Positions 12,072-22,800 of a stretch of 64,000 nt of DNA are shown here, one piece after another; position 1 is the stretch's first letter; each line of letters opens with the position of its first letter. Origin of the DNA: Tetmemena sp. SeJ-2015 (Eukaryota > Ciliophora > Spirotrichea > Sporadotrichida > Oxytrichidae); the NCBI GenBank assembly GCA_027382625.1, contig JAJKFJ010022096.1, forward strand, positions 1 to 64,000, written 5' to 3'. Made by a program: the position numbers and the translations under genes. Under the pieces are notes generated by a model. It had not been told where the DNA came from, searched no databases, and saw only the letters and a program-made list of their open reading frames with translations.

Positions 12072-12775
12072 ATTTTCTAGGGGAGATGAAAAAGAAGAAG
12101 CGATCGATGGTGAAAGAGGTGAATTGATTAATTGAAGAAGAGACTTATTCTACTACTCAGTTGGGTTTTTAATCAATAAAACTGCATCCCCTATTAAATA
12201 TCTTTGCAAATATTTTTGCATACTATTAAATTTTTATCTCTCTCAGTATAAATGAATTCAGTGGCTCACTAACTAGGAAAAGTAGACAGCAATCATGATG
12301 AACCAGTGAGCATACACTTATATTAAAGTTGTAAATAAGTAGTAACCAATAAAGCTTGAGCCAAGGTTAAGTTCTAACTATAGAAGGGTTGTCGATTATA
12401 TTGTAGTCTATTTAAACCCTTGACTGTAAATACTCAAGTCTAATAGAGATGTAACTAACTCAGGCTCAAGCACAAAAAATTCAAAAATTACTATAGTTTC
12501 GAGTATCACAATAATCATTATAACATTAAGTTAACATTTTCATACAAACATACTAGCCATCTTCTCTCTCTATTTTATATTTTCGACTTTCACTTTCAAA
12601 ATAATGACTATTGTTCAATGTCATTTTATATAATGTTGAGATAAGGTATTTGAATTATTATTCAAAGAACCATATGACAATAAGAAGAATGAAACTACCT
12701 TTATTCACTATTTTTATCATCCCAAATTCTTATTAAACTTGTAAACTATGGTGGTAGAGAATTATGAATGATAGA
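12072..12775. other. AT-rich spacer upstream of the scrambled locus
   Basis: The two strands are strongly AT-rich. A + frame is open for about 110 codons around 12360-12660, but its composition is not protein-like and this length is expected by chance when only TGA stops. A 37-codon frame starts at an ATG near 12251. Nothing here could be matched to the missing parts of the FKBP or P4-ATPase genes on either side. Confidence 0.4.
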
Positions 12776-12785
12776 GACTAAGTGG
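12776..12785 (+). repeat. Pointer GACTAAGTGG, + strand copy
   Basis: The 10-base word GACTAAGTGG marks the 5' edge of the FKBP C-terminal segment. The same word is found on the - strand at 18228-18237, at the 3' edge of the N-terminal segment. Overlapping the two copies gives ITVDDQVVLNNW in one frame. Confidence 0.85.
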
Positions 12786-13617
12786 TGCTGAATAACTGGG
12801 GACCAGAGCTAGAACACACGCACCCTAGAGAGCTCTTCAACTCCAGTACTGTTGCTACAGGTCAGGAAGATGCAAAGAACTCATTAGCTGAAGACCCAAG
12901 CCTCTACTCCTTCCAACTGGACAAATACAACTTGCCCTCCCTGCTTCTCAAGGTCATCAAGTCAACTGTAATAATTTGATATTGAATAGACAGCTCTCTA
13001 TTTTTAAAGTCCATGAGACCTAACGAGGTATGTGAGTTCATCGCTACTTCTCACTACGAGAAGCTGCGTTCAAACTTTGCAAACGAGCACTTCGACCAGC
13101 ACCAGCTCTTCAAGGACGGCTCTCGAGTCTCCTTCTTGATCTGCCTCGTCCACAAAGACAAAGACTATAACACACATACAATATATTCACTTACTCCCCC
13201 CCCTCCCTCTATACTTTGTCATTTGAAGCTCACTCCAATTTCTTTCTCTAATACTACTTCTACAAGCTGAAGATAGCTGAGAAGCTGGCTAGAGCATAGT
13301 TCCTAAAGAACCTGGCAGGGCAGTTCTTCAAGGCGGAGAACTACAAGAAGGCCTCCAAGCTTTATCAGAAATTGAACGGCTACTACAACTTCGGCGACGT
13401 GGACAACAACAACGCCAAGGAGGACGACACCACTGAGGAGTACCAGAAGGCTAAGGAGGAGCTGAGGCTACTGAAGATCACCAGCTTCATGAACCTGGTG
13501 GTCTGCAAGAGTAAGATGAAGGAGTGGCAGAGCATTATTGGCATCACTGACCAGGTCATGGAGATGGACCCCACCAACACCAAGTGTCTGTACTTCAAAT
13601 ACTGTAATGTAGATTGA
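12776..13617 (+). CDS. FKBP-TPR immunophilin, C-terminal germline segment (scrambled)
   Basis: This + strand segment encodes the second half of an FKBP-type peptidyl-prolyl isomerase with TPR repeats. It begins inside the 10-base pointer GACTAAGTGG and continues VVLNNWGPELEH. Inserts with pointers AAGTC (near 12970 and 13008) and ACTA (near 13167 and 13251) are removed to give VIKSMRPNEV and KDKDYFYKLKIAEKL. TPR-like helices follow (AGQFFKAENYKKASKLYQKL, SFMNLVVCKSKMKEWQSII, DPTNTKCLYFKY). The frame stops just after CLYFKY, where FKBP52-type proteins still have further TPR sequence. The true C-terminus is therefore in another segment outside the window or unrecognised. The N-terminal half is at 18228-19520 on the opposite strand. 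Confidence 0.85.
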
Positions 13618-14508
13618 GTATCCTCCATCACTATGTTTATCTTTGAAGACCTAAAGCGACACAAATCAGACAATGTGGAGAACACACGTAAGGTTCTCCG
13701 CCTTGACAAGAAAAACAACACTTTTGTACTTGACACCTGGAAGAATCTGCGCGTGGGCCAGATCGTCCAAGTCCTCCAAGACCAGTACTTCCCTGCTGAC
13801 TTAGCCCTCCTCCGCTCTTCCAACAACAATGGAATTGCCTACGTTGAGACCAAGAACCTCGACGGAGAGACTAACCTTAAGCACAAGTCAGCTCTTAAGG
13901 AGCTACAAGCCACCATAGCTGATGCCAGCCAGTGTGCCAAATTCAGAGGCACTCTTGTTTGTGAGGCCCCTAATGACCAGCTCTACAAGTTCGAGGGCAC
14001 AATTACTACTCAGGACAAGATGACCTACTCCCTGGACCACAACTCCATGCTGCTGAGAGGAACCTCCCTCAGAAACACTGAATGGGTCTATGGTATAGTC
14101 ATCTACTCAGGTCACGACTCCAAGATCATGAAGAACTCCTCCAAGTCCCGAACTAAGTTCTCCAAGCTAGAGACCCAGACCAACAAGCAGATTATCCTCA
14201 TCTTCCTGTTCCAGATCTTCATCTGCATCATCGGCGCCTCCTTCAACATGCTCTGGACTCTCAGAACTGGCCAGACCTATCACCCCTACCTCCACCTCGA
14301 GAGCGAGGACGACGCTGATAAGGACTTCTGGAGTGGACTCTTCGCCGACTCTATCACCCGCTTCGGTACCTGGCTCCTCTTGTTCGCAAACTTCGTCCCC
14401 ATCTCACTTATCTATAATCCTATACTTTTAAGAGTTGGCTCTAGTCAACTGCGCCAAGTACTTTGGCTACCAGTTCAAGGGCAGAGAAAATCAATCTTTC
14501 AAAAGTTA
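13618..14508 (+). CDS. P4-ATPase (phospholipid flippase), two non-contiguous germline pieces
   Basis: The first piece, about 13630-14425, encodes the region from the cytosolic end of TM2 through the actuator domain to TM3/TM4. It shows the flippase hallmarks FEDLKRHKSDN, YVETKNLDGETNLK and LLRGTSLRNTEWVYG, then two hydrophobic segments (IILIFLFQIFICIIGASF and a run ending NFVPISLI). The second piece, about 14432-14507, encodes ALVNCAKYFGYQFKGREN. This matches the nucleotide-binding-domain SPDExALV...AAKxxGFxFxxR region, normally more than 100 residues downstream. The intervening TM4, the DKTGT phosphorylation motif, the N-terminus and the rest are absent here. The family flips aminophospholipids across membranes using ATP. 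As it stands in germline DNA this is not translatable. Confidence 0.85.
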
Positions 14509-14598
14509 AGTATTCTCATTTCACAATTCATAATAAGAATCAAACTATATCTACAATAATTCCAAATAAGTGTATATATCGACTGTGGTGCTTGCTCA

Positions 14599-17500
14599 TC
14601 ATGAAACGTTGTGTAGCAGATCCAACTTTCTAATGTCCTCGCCGTAGTTGAAAGGAGGAATCAAGTCTTAGATCTAAATGAAGTATTAAAATGACAAATG
14701 CGAGTTGGCTTACTCTCTTGTAGGGACCTGCGTTATTTGGTCCTGAGCTGGACTGAGCACCTTCCCCCTCCTCCTTGTCATCTCTCTTGAGTCTTCTTAT
14801 GTTATTTCTGAGGTTAGACTTCAGCTGGTCAAATGGGTTGGAGCTGGTTGAGCCCACTGAGCTCCCAGAGTATTAAGAAATATATAGTGTATTTAAAAAT
14901 AAATCCCCTTATTATCTGATGTGATACTTGACCTCGCTCTTCTTCATGTAGAGTGTGATGTTCCTGAGTGTGTAGTCCAGCCACGAGCAAGACGGCTGCT
15001 TCAGGTAGATCCTGATGTACTTGACCGTCCTCCTGTCGAACTTGCTGTTGAACTAAAGAAAGAAGAAATTATTACAGTCTCACTCTCTTTGAGTACTTAC
15101 GAGTTCGGTGCCTATGATGTGCCAGTTCTGGGCGTCAGTTTCGAAGTGGGAGTTGCGCATGAGCTAGTAGTCCTTCAGGATGGTGGTCCAGTTGCCCTCG
15201 TTCTTCTTCAGCTCCTTCACATCCCCGATACCTCCCTTGAACTATTACCAAATCATAATTTAAAAATAAAAATAATTGAAAATAATTTATTTTGTTGAAT
15301 ACTTGATGGTGATAGAGTATGTGTAGAAGTTCTACAGCACAATTCACACAAAGAAGTTGAATTTATTTATGTTATTTGGCCTATTTAACTTTGTGAATGT
15401 ACTGGAAGAAGGGAATCTCCTGAGACTCCTTGTTGAACTGGATCTCGATGTAGGACTTGCAAGGCTTCTGAATCTGCTACTGATTCAGCACTGGCAGCAC
15501 ATTAGTCTTATTAGATAAGGTGCAGTCAATCGGCACTATCAAAGAAAAATTTAGAAGTAGTCATTATTATTTGACTATGTTGAACTTAGCGTCCTCGTCG
15601 TTTGCTTTGTTCAGCTGCGCTTGGCCGCTCATGATTCCAGATAAGATTGACTGTGGTGTCTTGTCTACCATTTCTCTCTTGTGGGGGGCAAGTTCTGTTA
15701 TATTTGTTTGAATTTACAATTCCAAAATTACTTCAAAATACTTCTTCAATTCTATTCAATATGAGAAGAAACATAAAATTCTTACTGAGGTTTGGCTGTA
15801 CCAGATGCGTTAGAGTCTGCACTCTGAGCATACAAATCCTTCCAGTAACTCAATTTGTGGAGAGGGAGTAAACTCACAGTTTTTGTGCACAAGTAAACCT
15901 TGTAGCCCTAGATTGGCAGATCAAAACTATTTGGCTCTTTCCAAGCAATCAGCAGTCTGTTATGATCACATTCTAAGCACTCAATGCTCTCAGGCTTAAT
16001 CTCGTCAGGTCTAAACTGTTGTGGAATTATCTAAGCCATCTCCTTCGGGGAGACCAGCATGTTCTCATCTGAGTCTGAGGAGAGTTTACCTTTGTTATAG
16101 GTATTTGACATTGCTTAGTAGTAAGCCTCTCTTCTGTAAAAGGCTTGCCTCTGTTCCTACTTAAGCTTCTCCTTTTTGGCTTGGTAAGCTTGGCGCTCTT
16201 CCTCATTCATAGCTGCCACTAGCAGCTTCTCCTCCTCATCTGAGTCTGCATGGACACGCTTTCTCAATAAAGTCTAGCCAAAGGAAGGAGTAGACTCTGA
16301 CTGCTGAGAGGACTGAGAGGAGGTTCTGTTTGACTCTGACTATTCTGAGCTAAAATCAGATAGCTAAGTTCGATCTATCTGAGATTACGCTCCCTCAAAT
16401 GGCTTCTCCTTATTTTACTAAGCAGCTGTGCTATCAGTCTAGCTCCCTGCAGGAGTTTAGGAGTTCAGTTTGTCCTGATTGCGTTGATACTACTCTCGCT
16501 GCTTCTTGACACTCACTTCATAGGCAGTCATTTTCTTCTTGAGCTCTGCTACTCTTTCTTCAATAGGCCCCTCCCAGAACCTCTCATTTTAGTCAGACTC
16601 AAGACCCATCCTCTCACAAACTAGAACATGATGAGTGCATCATATTCCATTTTTAGTGAGAGGTTTAAAAGACCTCTTTGATAAGTTTCTCTCTCATGGT
16701 GATGGGTTTATCTCTGGGGATACCGCCGAAGTTGATGCTCTTGAACTTCTCTATGATCTTTTCTCTTTCTTTACCGATGCGCTTGAGCTCCTTCTCAGTC
16801 ACCTTTGGGAACAGTCCGTCCCTATACACTATCAACATAATCATTACTAGAAAAGTTTAAGACCACTTTATTAATCACCTTTCGTTGACCTCTGATAGCC
16901 CTGCCATGAGAAATACTTCTGAGACCTAGGAAATTGCAGAGAGCGTGGATCACTGCTCTTGCTTGAGGATCCAGCGTCTCCGGGAACTCAAGTGCCACTT
17001 TCTTCTCAGGTGGGAAGGTCTCCACAAACTGTAGTAGCACTGAAGAGGCCATATATTCGAAGTCTTTCTCGTTTTCGTAGGTCACCTCTGGAAAGTCTTC
17101 AAAGATATTGGCTGGCAGAGAGTACTTAAACTTCTGGATATCATCTTCATCCTAGTTTAAAATAGGCAGTAACCATATTTGCCAAGTTCTCTACCTTCTT
17201 GGCGTCCCAGATAGATCTCATCTAGTCGGTGCTCTTCTGGCCGTTCATGATCCTAGAGCTGTCAAGCATTTTATCTAGTTGAGATCTGTCTCTGAGGATA
17301 AAAGCCTCCTAGCCTTTGAGTTCCGTCTCTAGGACTCCCTCCTCCTTGTTGATTAATCCCTCAGTTTCAGAGTCTTAGGGAACTTTAGCCTCCTCTAAGG
17401 TTGAGAGCTCCTAGGCTTTGTCGATGCCCTCAGGCTCACACTCACTCTAAGAGAAGAGAGTCTCTGCTTGTGATGAGTCCAGTGTTTGCTCTCTTATATG

Positions 17501-18017
17501 ACTCTCATCCTGTATCCTAGGTTCAAGTTCAGACCCAACCTCCTAAGAGAGAGTGGTTAAATCTCCAGTGGTCGAAACACAAGTAGAGGGAAACATGTTC
17601 TCAACTTCTTGACTCAACCTCTCAAAGTTCATCTTCAGCAGGCTCTCTTGTAGCTAGGGGTTGAGTGCAGGGCCTATTTGGAGGTTGGAGGAAAAGTTTG
17701 AAGAGAGACCTGAGCTTAGTTGAGCTTTGACTGGGAAGAGGTCGCTTTCTTTGAAGGGAGAAGAAGGAGTAAATAGTTTCTAATCGTAATCTTGAGAAGA
17801 GTCATGAGTTCTGAGCTCATCAGAAATGGGCAAGAAGGGATTAGGATATATCGAATAATAAATTGACTCCTTAAAAATAAATCGTTTGACCTGTAAATAA
17901 GCCTGTGGGGTTGAACTTCCCTTGATAGTCTACAATTGATGTTCAGTACTTAGTTGGTTGAGAGATTATCGAGAAAGCTTTTTACTTACTGTCATGAGGT
18001 TGTTTTTGAGTTTGCAT
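14599..18017 (-). CDS. R3H-domain protein with fibronectin-like segment, nested in the FKBP locus
   Basis: Read on the minus strand, it starts MQTQKQPHD at 18017 and ends TGA at 14599-14601. An acidic Ser/Glu-rich N-terminal third is followed by an R3H-like nucleic-acid-binding segment (LDPQARAVIHALCNF, LGLRSISHGRAI) at about 16880-17000. Then come a charged low-complexity part, a fibronectin-III-like strand pattern (LLIAWKEPNSFDLP, GYKVYLCTKT) near 15890-16010, and a beta-rich C-terminal part (YIEIQFNKESQEIPFF, YIRIYLKQPSCSWL) that may be a galactose-binding-like fold. GT-AG introns (for example the first, near 17930-17995) and inserts with pointers (ATAGT near 15515-15570, GGG near 14870-14925) both occur. 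R3H binding of single-stranded nucleic acid is family knowledge; the actual role is unknown. The whole gene lies between two parts of another gene. Confidence 0.7.
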
Positions 18018-18227
18018 AATCCAAAAATAGCATTATAATACCATGCCCTAATTCTATTATTTATTTATGATTGATTGAATGTCAGAAGGATCGCTGTTGA
18101 GTTAAGTCTATTAGCTTGATTAAGCTTCGGTGGATTAACTTTGCATTTGGATATTTTAATTGATTATAAATTCATTCCCTCAGCAGCCTTTTATACTCCT
18201 ACCTTATAATACCTTTTAATATATATT

Positions 18228-18237
18228 CCACTTAGTC
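18228..18237 (-). repeat. Pointer GACTAAGTGG, - strand copy
   Basis: On the + strand this reads CCACTTAGTC. It is the inverted partner of 12776-12785. Recombination between the two copies requires inversion of one segment and excision of about 5.4 kb. Confidence 0.85.
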
Positions 18238-19520
18238 GTCAACTGTGATCTTAAGTCTGAGCTTGACCACGCTCTCTGCGTTAGGACTTGAGCCCTTACC
18301 CTTTCTGAAAACCTTCTTGAGGCAAGAACCTCCGTCCTTGAACCAGTCTTCGCACTTTATGTAGTCATGGAGAGTTGCCTCCACAGTCAGCCACTGCTTG
18401 CTGGCATCAAGTCTCTCCCCTAACAAAGCTACAAGTTAGTGGTCGTCTGAGGTGATGAAGCTCTACTTGACCTCAGTGGTAGAATGCTCGCCTCTCTTCA
18501 TGGATTCTAGAATCTTCCTGAAAGTCAAAAGTATCCTCTCATCCCTAATAGTGGTCTCCAAGTTTTGCAGTTCATACAGCACCTCTGGTGCAGCCTCTGT
18601 TGTTTCTGGCTTGTAGTAAAGCTTAAGAGAGAAGCGCACATCGTCGATGTCTGTGGGCCTTTCCCACTCCTTCTTCACTGGCTTCTCTACGAAGGTCTTA
18701 ATAAAGTTGCCATTAGCTTCAATATCGATTCTTTCCACCCAGTCTAGGAGTTGCACCTCGTAGATTATGCCCTTGGTCATTAACTTGGTTCTCTCCTCTG
18801 AGCCTTCAACCTGGTAGGGGCCAGCTGGGAATCTAAGCTCGTCTACCTTCTCCTTGCGGCCAAAGCCGTACTTCTTCTTGATCTTGATCTTGGCTTTCTC
18901 TCCCTGGCGCATCTCCTGTAGTCCCTTCCACAAACCCTCCGGCCAGGAAATATCTCCAAGAGAAGAACAAGCAATTAATGAATTGATGTTAACACTTTTC
19001 TATAAGAGAGATCTGAACTGGTTCTCCGTTTGAGCTATCGAAGACTGTGTGGTCAAAGAAGTAAGATATAGAAAGTGAATTAAAGATTAAGATTGAGATA
19101 TGTTTTAAGTAAGCAGTGTAAACGATTGTGACTAGGTAATTCATGTGTGGTTTCTTGACTCCAGTGCCCACCTCAATAATTTCCTTCCTCACCTTCTTAT
19201 CAAAGGTCACCTCTTAAATGTCTCCCACCTTTTACTCTGGAGGGTCCAGCATGGCGTCACTGTCAAATCCACCTACACATTAACTTAAAACTGCTGACTC
19301 TTCATCATCATCTCCTTCGAGAAACTTCTCTCAAGGATAAAATTGATGGATTGATAATGAATTAATCTGATTAGGCTTGCTGCAAAGTCTTACCATCCTC
19401 AGTAGGCTGGCTAGATGCGACATCTGAGTTTTCATTTGGCAGCTGCATGTCGTCCTGCAGGTAGTGAGAAGCCACCTGAGCATCATTGGGTTGTGGCTCT
19501 GCGCTTTCAAAGTTCTCCAT
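18228..19520 (-). CDS. FKBP-TPR immunophilin, N-terminal germline segment (scrambled)
   Basis: The minus-strand ATG at 19518-19520 starts MENFESAEPQPND. An acidic leader is followed by an FKBP isomerase fold: VGTGVKKPHMNYLV, then after insert removal VYTAYFFDHTVFDSS, then WPEGLWKGLQEMRQGEKAKI and YGFGRKEKVDELRFPAG. A second FKBP-like or linker half runs to KLRLKITVDDQ. Inserts carry pointers CTTACTT and TCTCTT, and at least one GT-AG intron is near 19310-19395. The segment ends in the pointer word at 18228-18237, and its continuation is on the opposite strand at 12776. FKBP-TPR proteins isomerise prolyl bonds and bind HSP90 through TPRs. Whether the catalytic site is intact here was not checked residue by residue. 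Confidence 0.88.
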
Positions 19521-19843
19521 TTTGTTTTAGTGGAAGTTAGTTGCGAAAGATTTCGTGAAAGATTTAATTTCAAATTTATTTTCCATTCAGTTTCTAGAAA
19601 TTATACTTGCAAGAGTTCAATTTTATCATCTAAATACTAGGGCACTGCTGATATTAAATTCCAATACTTGCTATTCTAATGATGAAGGGAGAGAGATTAG
19701 AAGAATATGATTAAAATGATAATCTGTGGTTAAAATAAGTTCGATTTCTTATCTAACTTGGTTTCAATAAATTTAAAACATAAACTTGAAGATTGGTAAT
19801 TCAATATCCTACTTCTTCATAGGAGGGTAATCTCATTCTTATT
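19521..19843. other. AT-rich spacer
   Basis: No coding frame or repeat is seen. It separates the start of the FKBP gene from the 3' end of the SHIPPO-type gene; both are on the - strand. Confidence 0.5.
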
Positions 19844-22800
19844 TCAAACGTATCTAAACTCCTCGTTCTGCTGGATGCCGGAGTAGCTGGGGGTGTCTGC
19901 GAACTTGCAGGGGATCTTATAATGACCTGGACCTGGGGTGTCGCTCTTAGGGTCTCTAGGCTCGCCCTTGGGGATACTGTAAACTATAGATGTGTGGCCT
20001 GCTAAGTTGTAATCTCTACCATCATATTGTCCAGGGCCTGGCTGATTCATAATAGCAAAAAATGCTATGACACTCATTAATAATTTCATATCTCTCTCGG
20101 GAGAGTAGTTCTTGGATCTGTCTGGACTTCTGCTGAAATCTATAGAAGGGTTCTTAAAAATAAATAAAAAACATATATTGATAAACACATTAAGATTTCT
20201 GGTGTCTGACATGGTCCTAGGTTTGCTCATATTCACCTGGTCCTGGGATGCCATTGTTAAGAGGCTTCTGGTTATTTCCTCTAATGGTGAAGGAGTTACC
20301 TTAGTTGGTTGAGGGCTAGTCATACTAGCCAGGTCCAGGGAGTTGCTGATGATCCTTATCCACAGTCAAGAAGTCTCTTCTGGTCTGGGGCATGCGGAAG
20401 GACTTCTAAGCAGAGTCTCTCACCACATCCTCAGCGGGATCGTAGCTTCCTGGTCCTGGGATATCGCTCCTAGAATAAAAAAGAGATAGCACTTACTAAG
20501 TATGGAATTGTCTTTGGGCTTGCCTCTGATTGAGAAAGTGGGCGCATCTTAGCCGAATGCCTTCTCATTGGCGTAGTTACCAGGGCCTGGTAAGTTCTGC
20601 TGCTCCTTACTCACTATGTTAGTTCTCTAAGTTAGCTTTAAAAACAGAAAAACAATAAAAACCAGTTTAAATCAAGTTCCATTGTCAATCCAAGCAGAAG
20701 GGCTTTGGTGTCTTATCATAGACTCATCCTGACTGTAAGTTCCTGGACCTGGCACATCAATATCAATTTCACATAGATTAAACTATTTTCATCAAGTCTC
20801 GATACCTCGTTGGGTTTTCCTCTGATCTACACAGCTTGTGCATCTGAACCGAAGGGCTTGTCTAAGCTGTAGTTGCCAGGTCCTGGCTGGTTTAACTGCT
20901 CCTTGCCCACGAGTTAAGTTCTTGAACCTCCGTTGTCAATCCTCACAGAGGGGTTGTTGTGCTTCACCACTGACTCATCTGCGTTGTAGCTACCTGGTCC
21001 CGGAATCTAGGACTGCTGCATTTCTAAAAAAGACCAACTAATCAGCACTGTATTATATATTCTCTGGGTCTTCCTCTGATTTAAACTTGCTGTGCGTCTG
21101 ATCCAAAAGGCTTATCCTGAGTGTAGTTTCCAGGTCCTGGTTGGTTGAACTGCTCCTTACTGACTAGCTCAGTCCTGCCAGTTCTGCCGTCTATCTTTGC
21201 ACTGGGGCTTTGATGTCTGATCATAGACTCGTCTTGATTGTAGGTGCCTGGACCTGGTACTTCAGATCAAAATGAAAATTAAAAGAGGGTTTGATATCTA
21301 GGAGCATCATTAGGCTTTCCTCTGATTTAGAAAGTCTTTGCATCTTAGCCAAAAGGTTTGTCCTGAGTGTAATTTCCTGGACCTGGTTGATTAAGTTGCT
21401 CCTTGCTTACTAACTCAGTTCTTGAAGTGCCTCCACCAATCCTCACAGAGGGATTGTTATGTTTTACTACTGACTCATCTGCATCATAGTGGCCAGGGCC
21501 TGGGATGTCTGATCTAGACATATCTTTTAAAAGCATAGGAAATCATCACATCTTCATTTTAATCTTTAGGTCTGCCTCTGATCGACACTGATTGGACATC
21601 AGAGCCGAAAGGTTTATCATGAGAGTAGCCACCTGGACCAGGTAAATGGTACTGCTCCTTACTCACTAGCTCAGATCGAGCAGTTCTCGAATCTATCTTT
21701 GCACTGGGACTCTGATATCTAATTCCACTCTCATCTTGATTGTAAGTGCCTGGGCCTGGGACTTCAGATCTCATGAAAATATTGCCATAAGATTAAATCT
21801 CTGTTACTCGCTTGGCTTTCCTCGGATTGAAAAAGTATAAGCGTCCGAGCCGAAGGGTCTTTGCTGGTCGTAATTTCCAGGACCTGGTTGACTCAACTAC
21901 TCTCTGCTGACTATATCTGTTCTCTAGGTGCCGCCTCCAATTCTCACGGAGGGGTTGTTATACTTCACAATAGACTCGTCTGCGTTGTAATGGCCTGGAC
22001 CTGGAATCTCCGACTGGCTTGGGGAATTGTTTCTCTGCCCTATAGTGAATAAAAGCAAGTGTATAAATATAGAACTTTCTTAATTTAATGAATGACTTGG
22101 GGTTGAGCTTGGAGGGAGACTCGTACTAGCCGGGACCAGGTGTGTGAGGTCTATCCTTGTGGACGAATTCCACTCTGCTAATGTTTGAATCAATCTTGTG
22201 AGCTATGACTCTGTCCTTGATCTGGCTCTGATCAGGATCGTATTTAAACCTATTTACTTAAACTTACTTCTTCAGTATTGGCCTGGGCCTGGCACACCTG
22301 AGCCAACTTTATTTAAAGAGATGTGGCGTGCTAATTTTAATATAAACTTACTCCTTGGGCTTACCTCTGATTGAAAAGGTCTTTGCATCGTCTCCAAACC
22401 TGCCTTATTTATCGTACTGTCCTGGACCCTATAAATAAAAGAGAGGATTATTAACTTAAGACCCGGCTTGGTGAGATCTTCTTTGGAAACTATATCTGCT
22501 CGAGTAGTGTGAGACATCTTAAACTAGGTAAGTGCCTAATCGCGAACTAGATGATCACTTGGCTCATAGGCGCCTGGGCCTGGCACTCTGTTATCTGACT
22601 GCTCCTTAGGCTTTCCTTGAATCATAAATGACCTTGCCTCTTTTCCAATTTAAAGTAAGAAAACGAAATTGACTAAACCAATCCTATTAATAAAATTTAG
22701 TCGTGGTTGTCATAGTTGCCTGGACCGGGTAAATTCCTGGCCTCCTTGGAAACCACATCAGTTCTAGTTGTAGTGCCAATCTTATAGGCCACTGTTCTAT

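Noticed and set aside
12360..12660. 110-codon open + frame upstream of the FKBP segment
   Set aside because: With TGA as the only stop, such lengths arise by chance in AT-rich DNA, and the composition is not protein-like.
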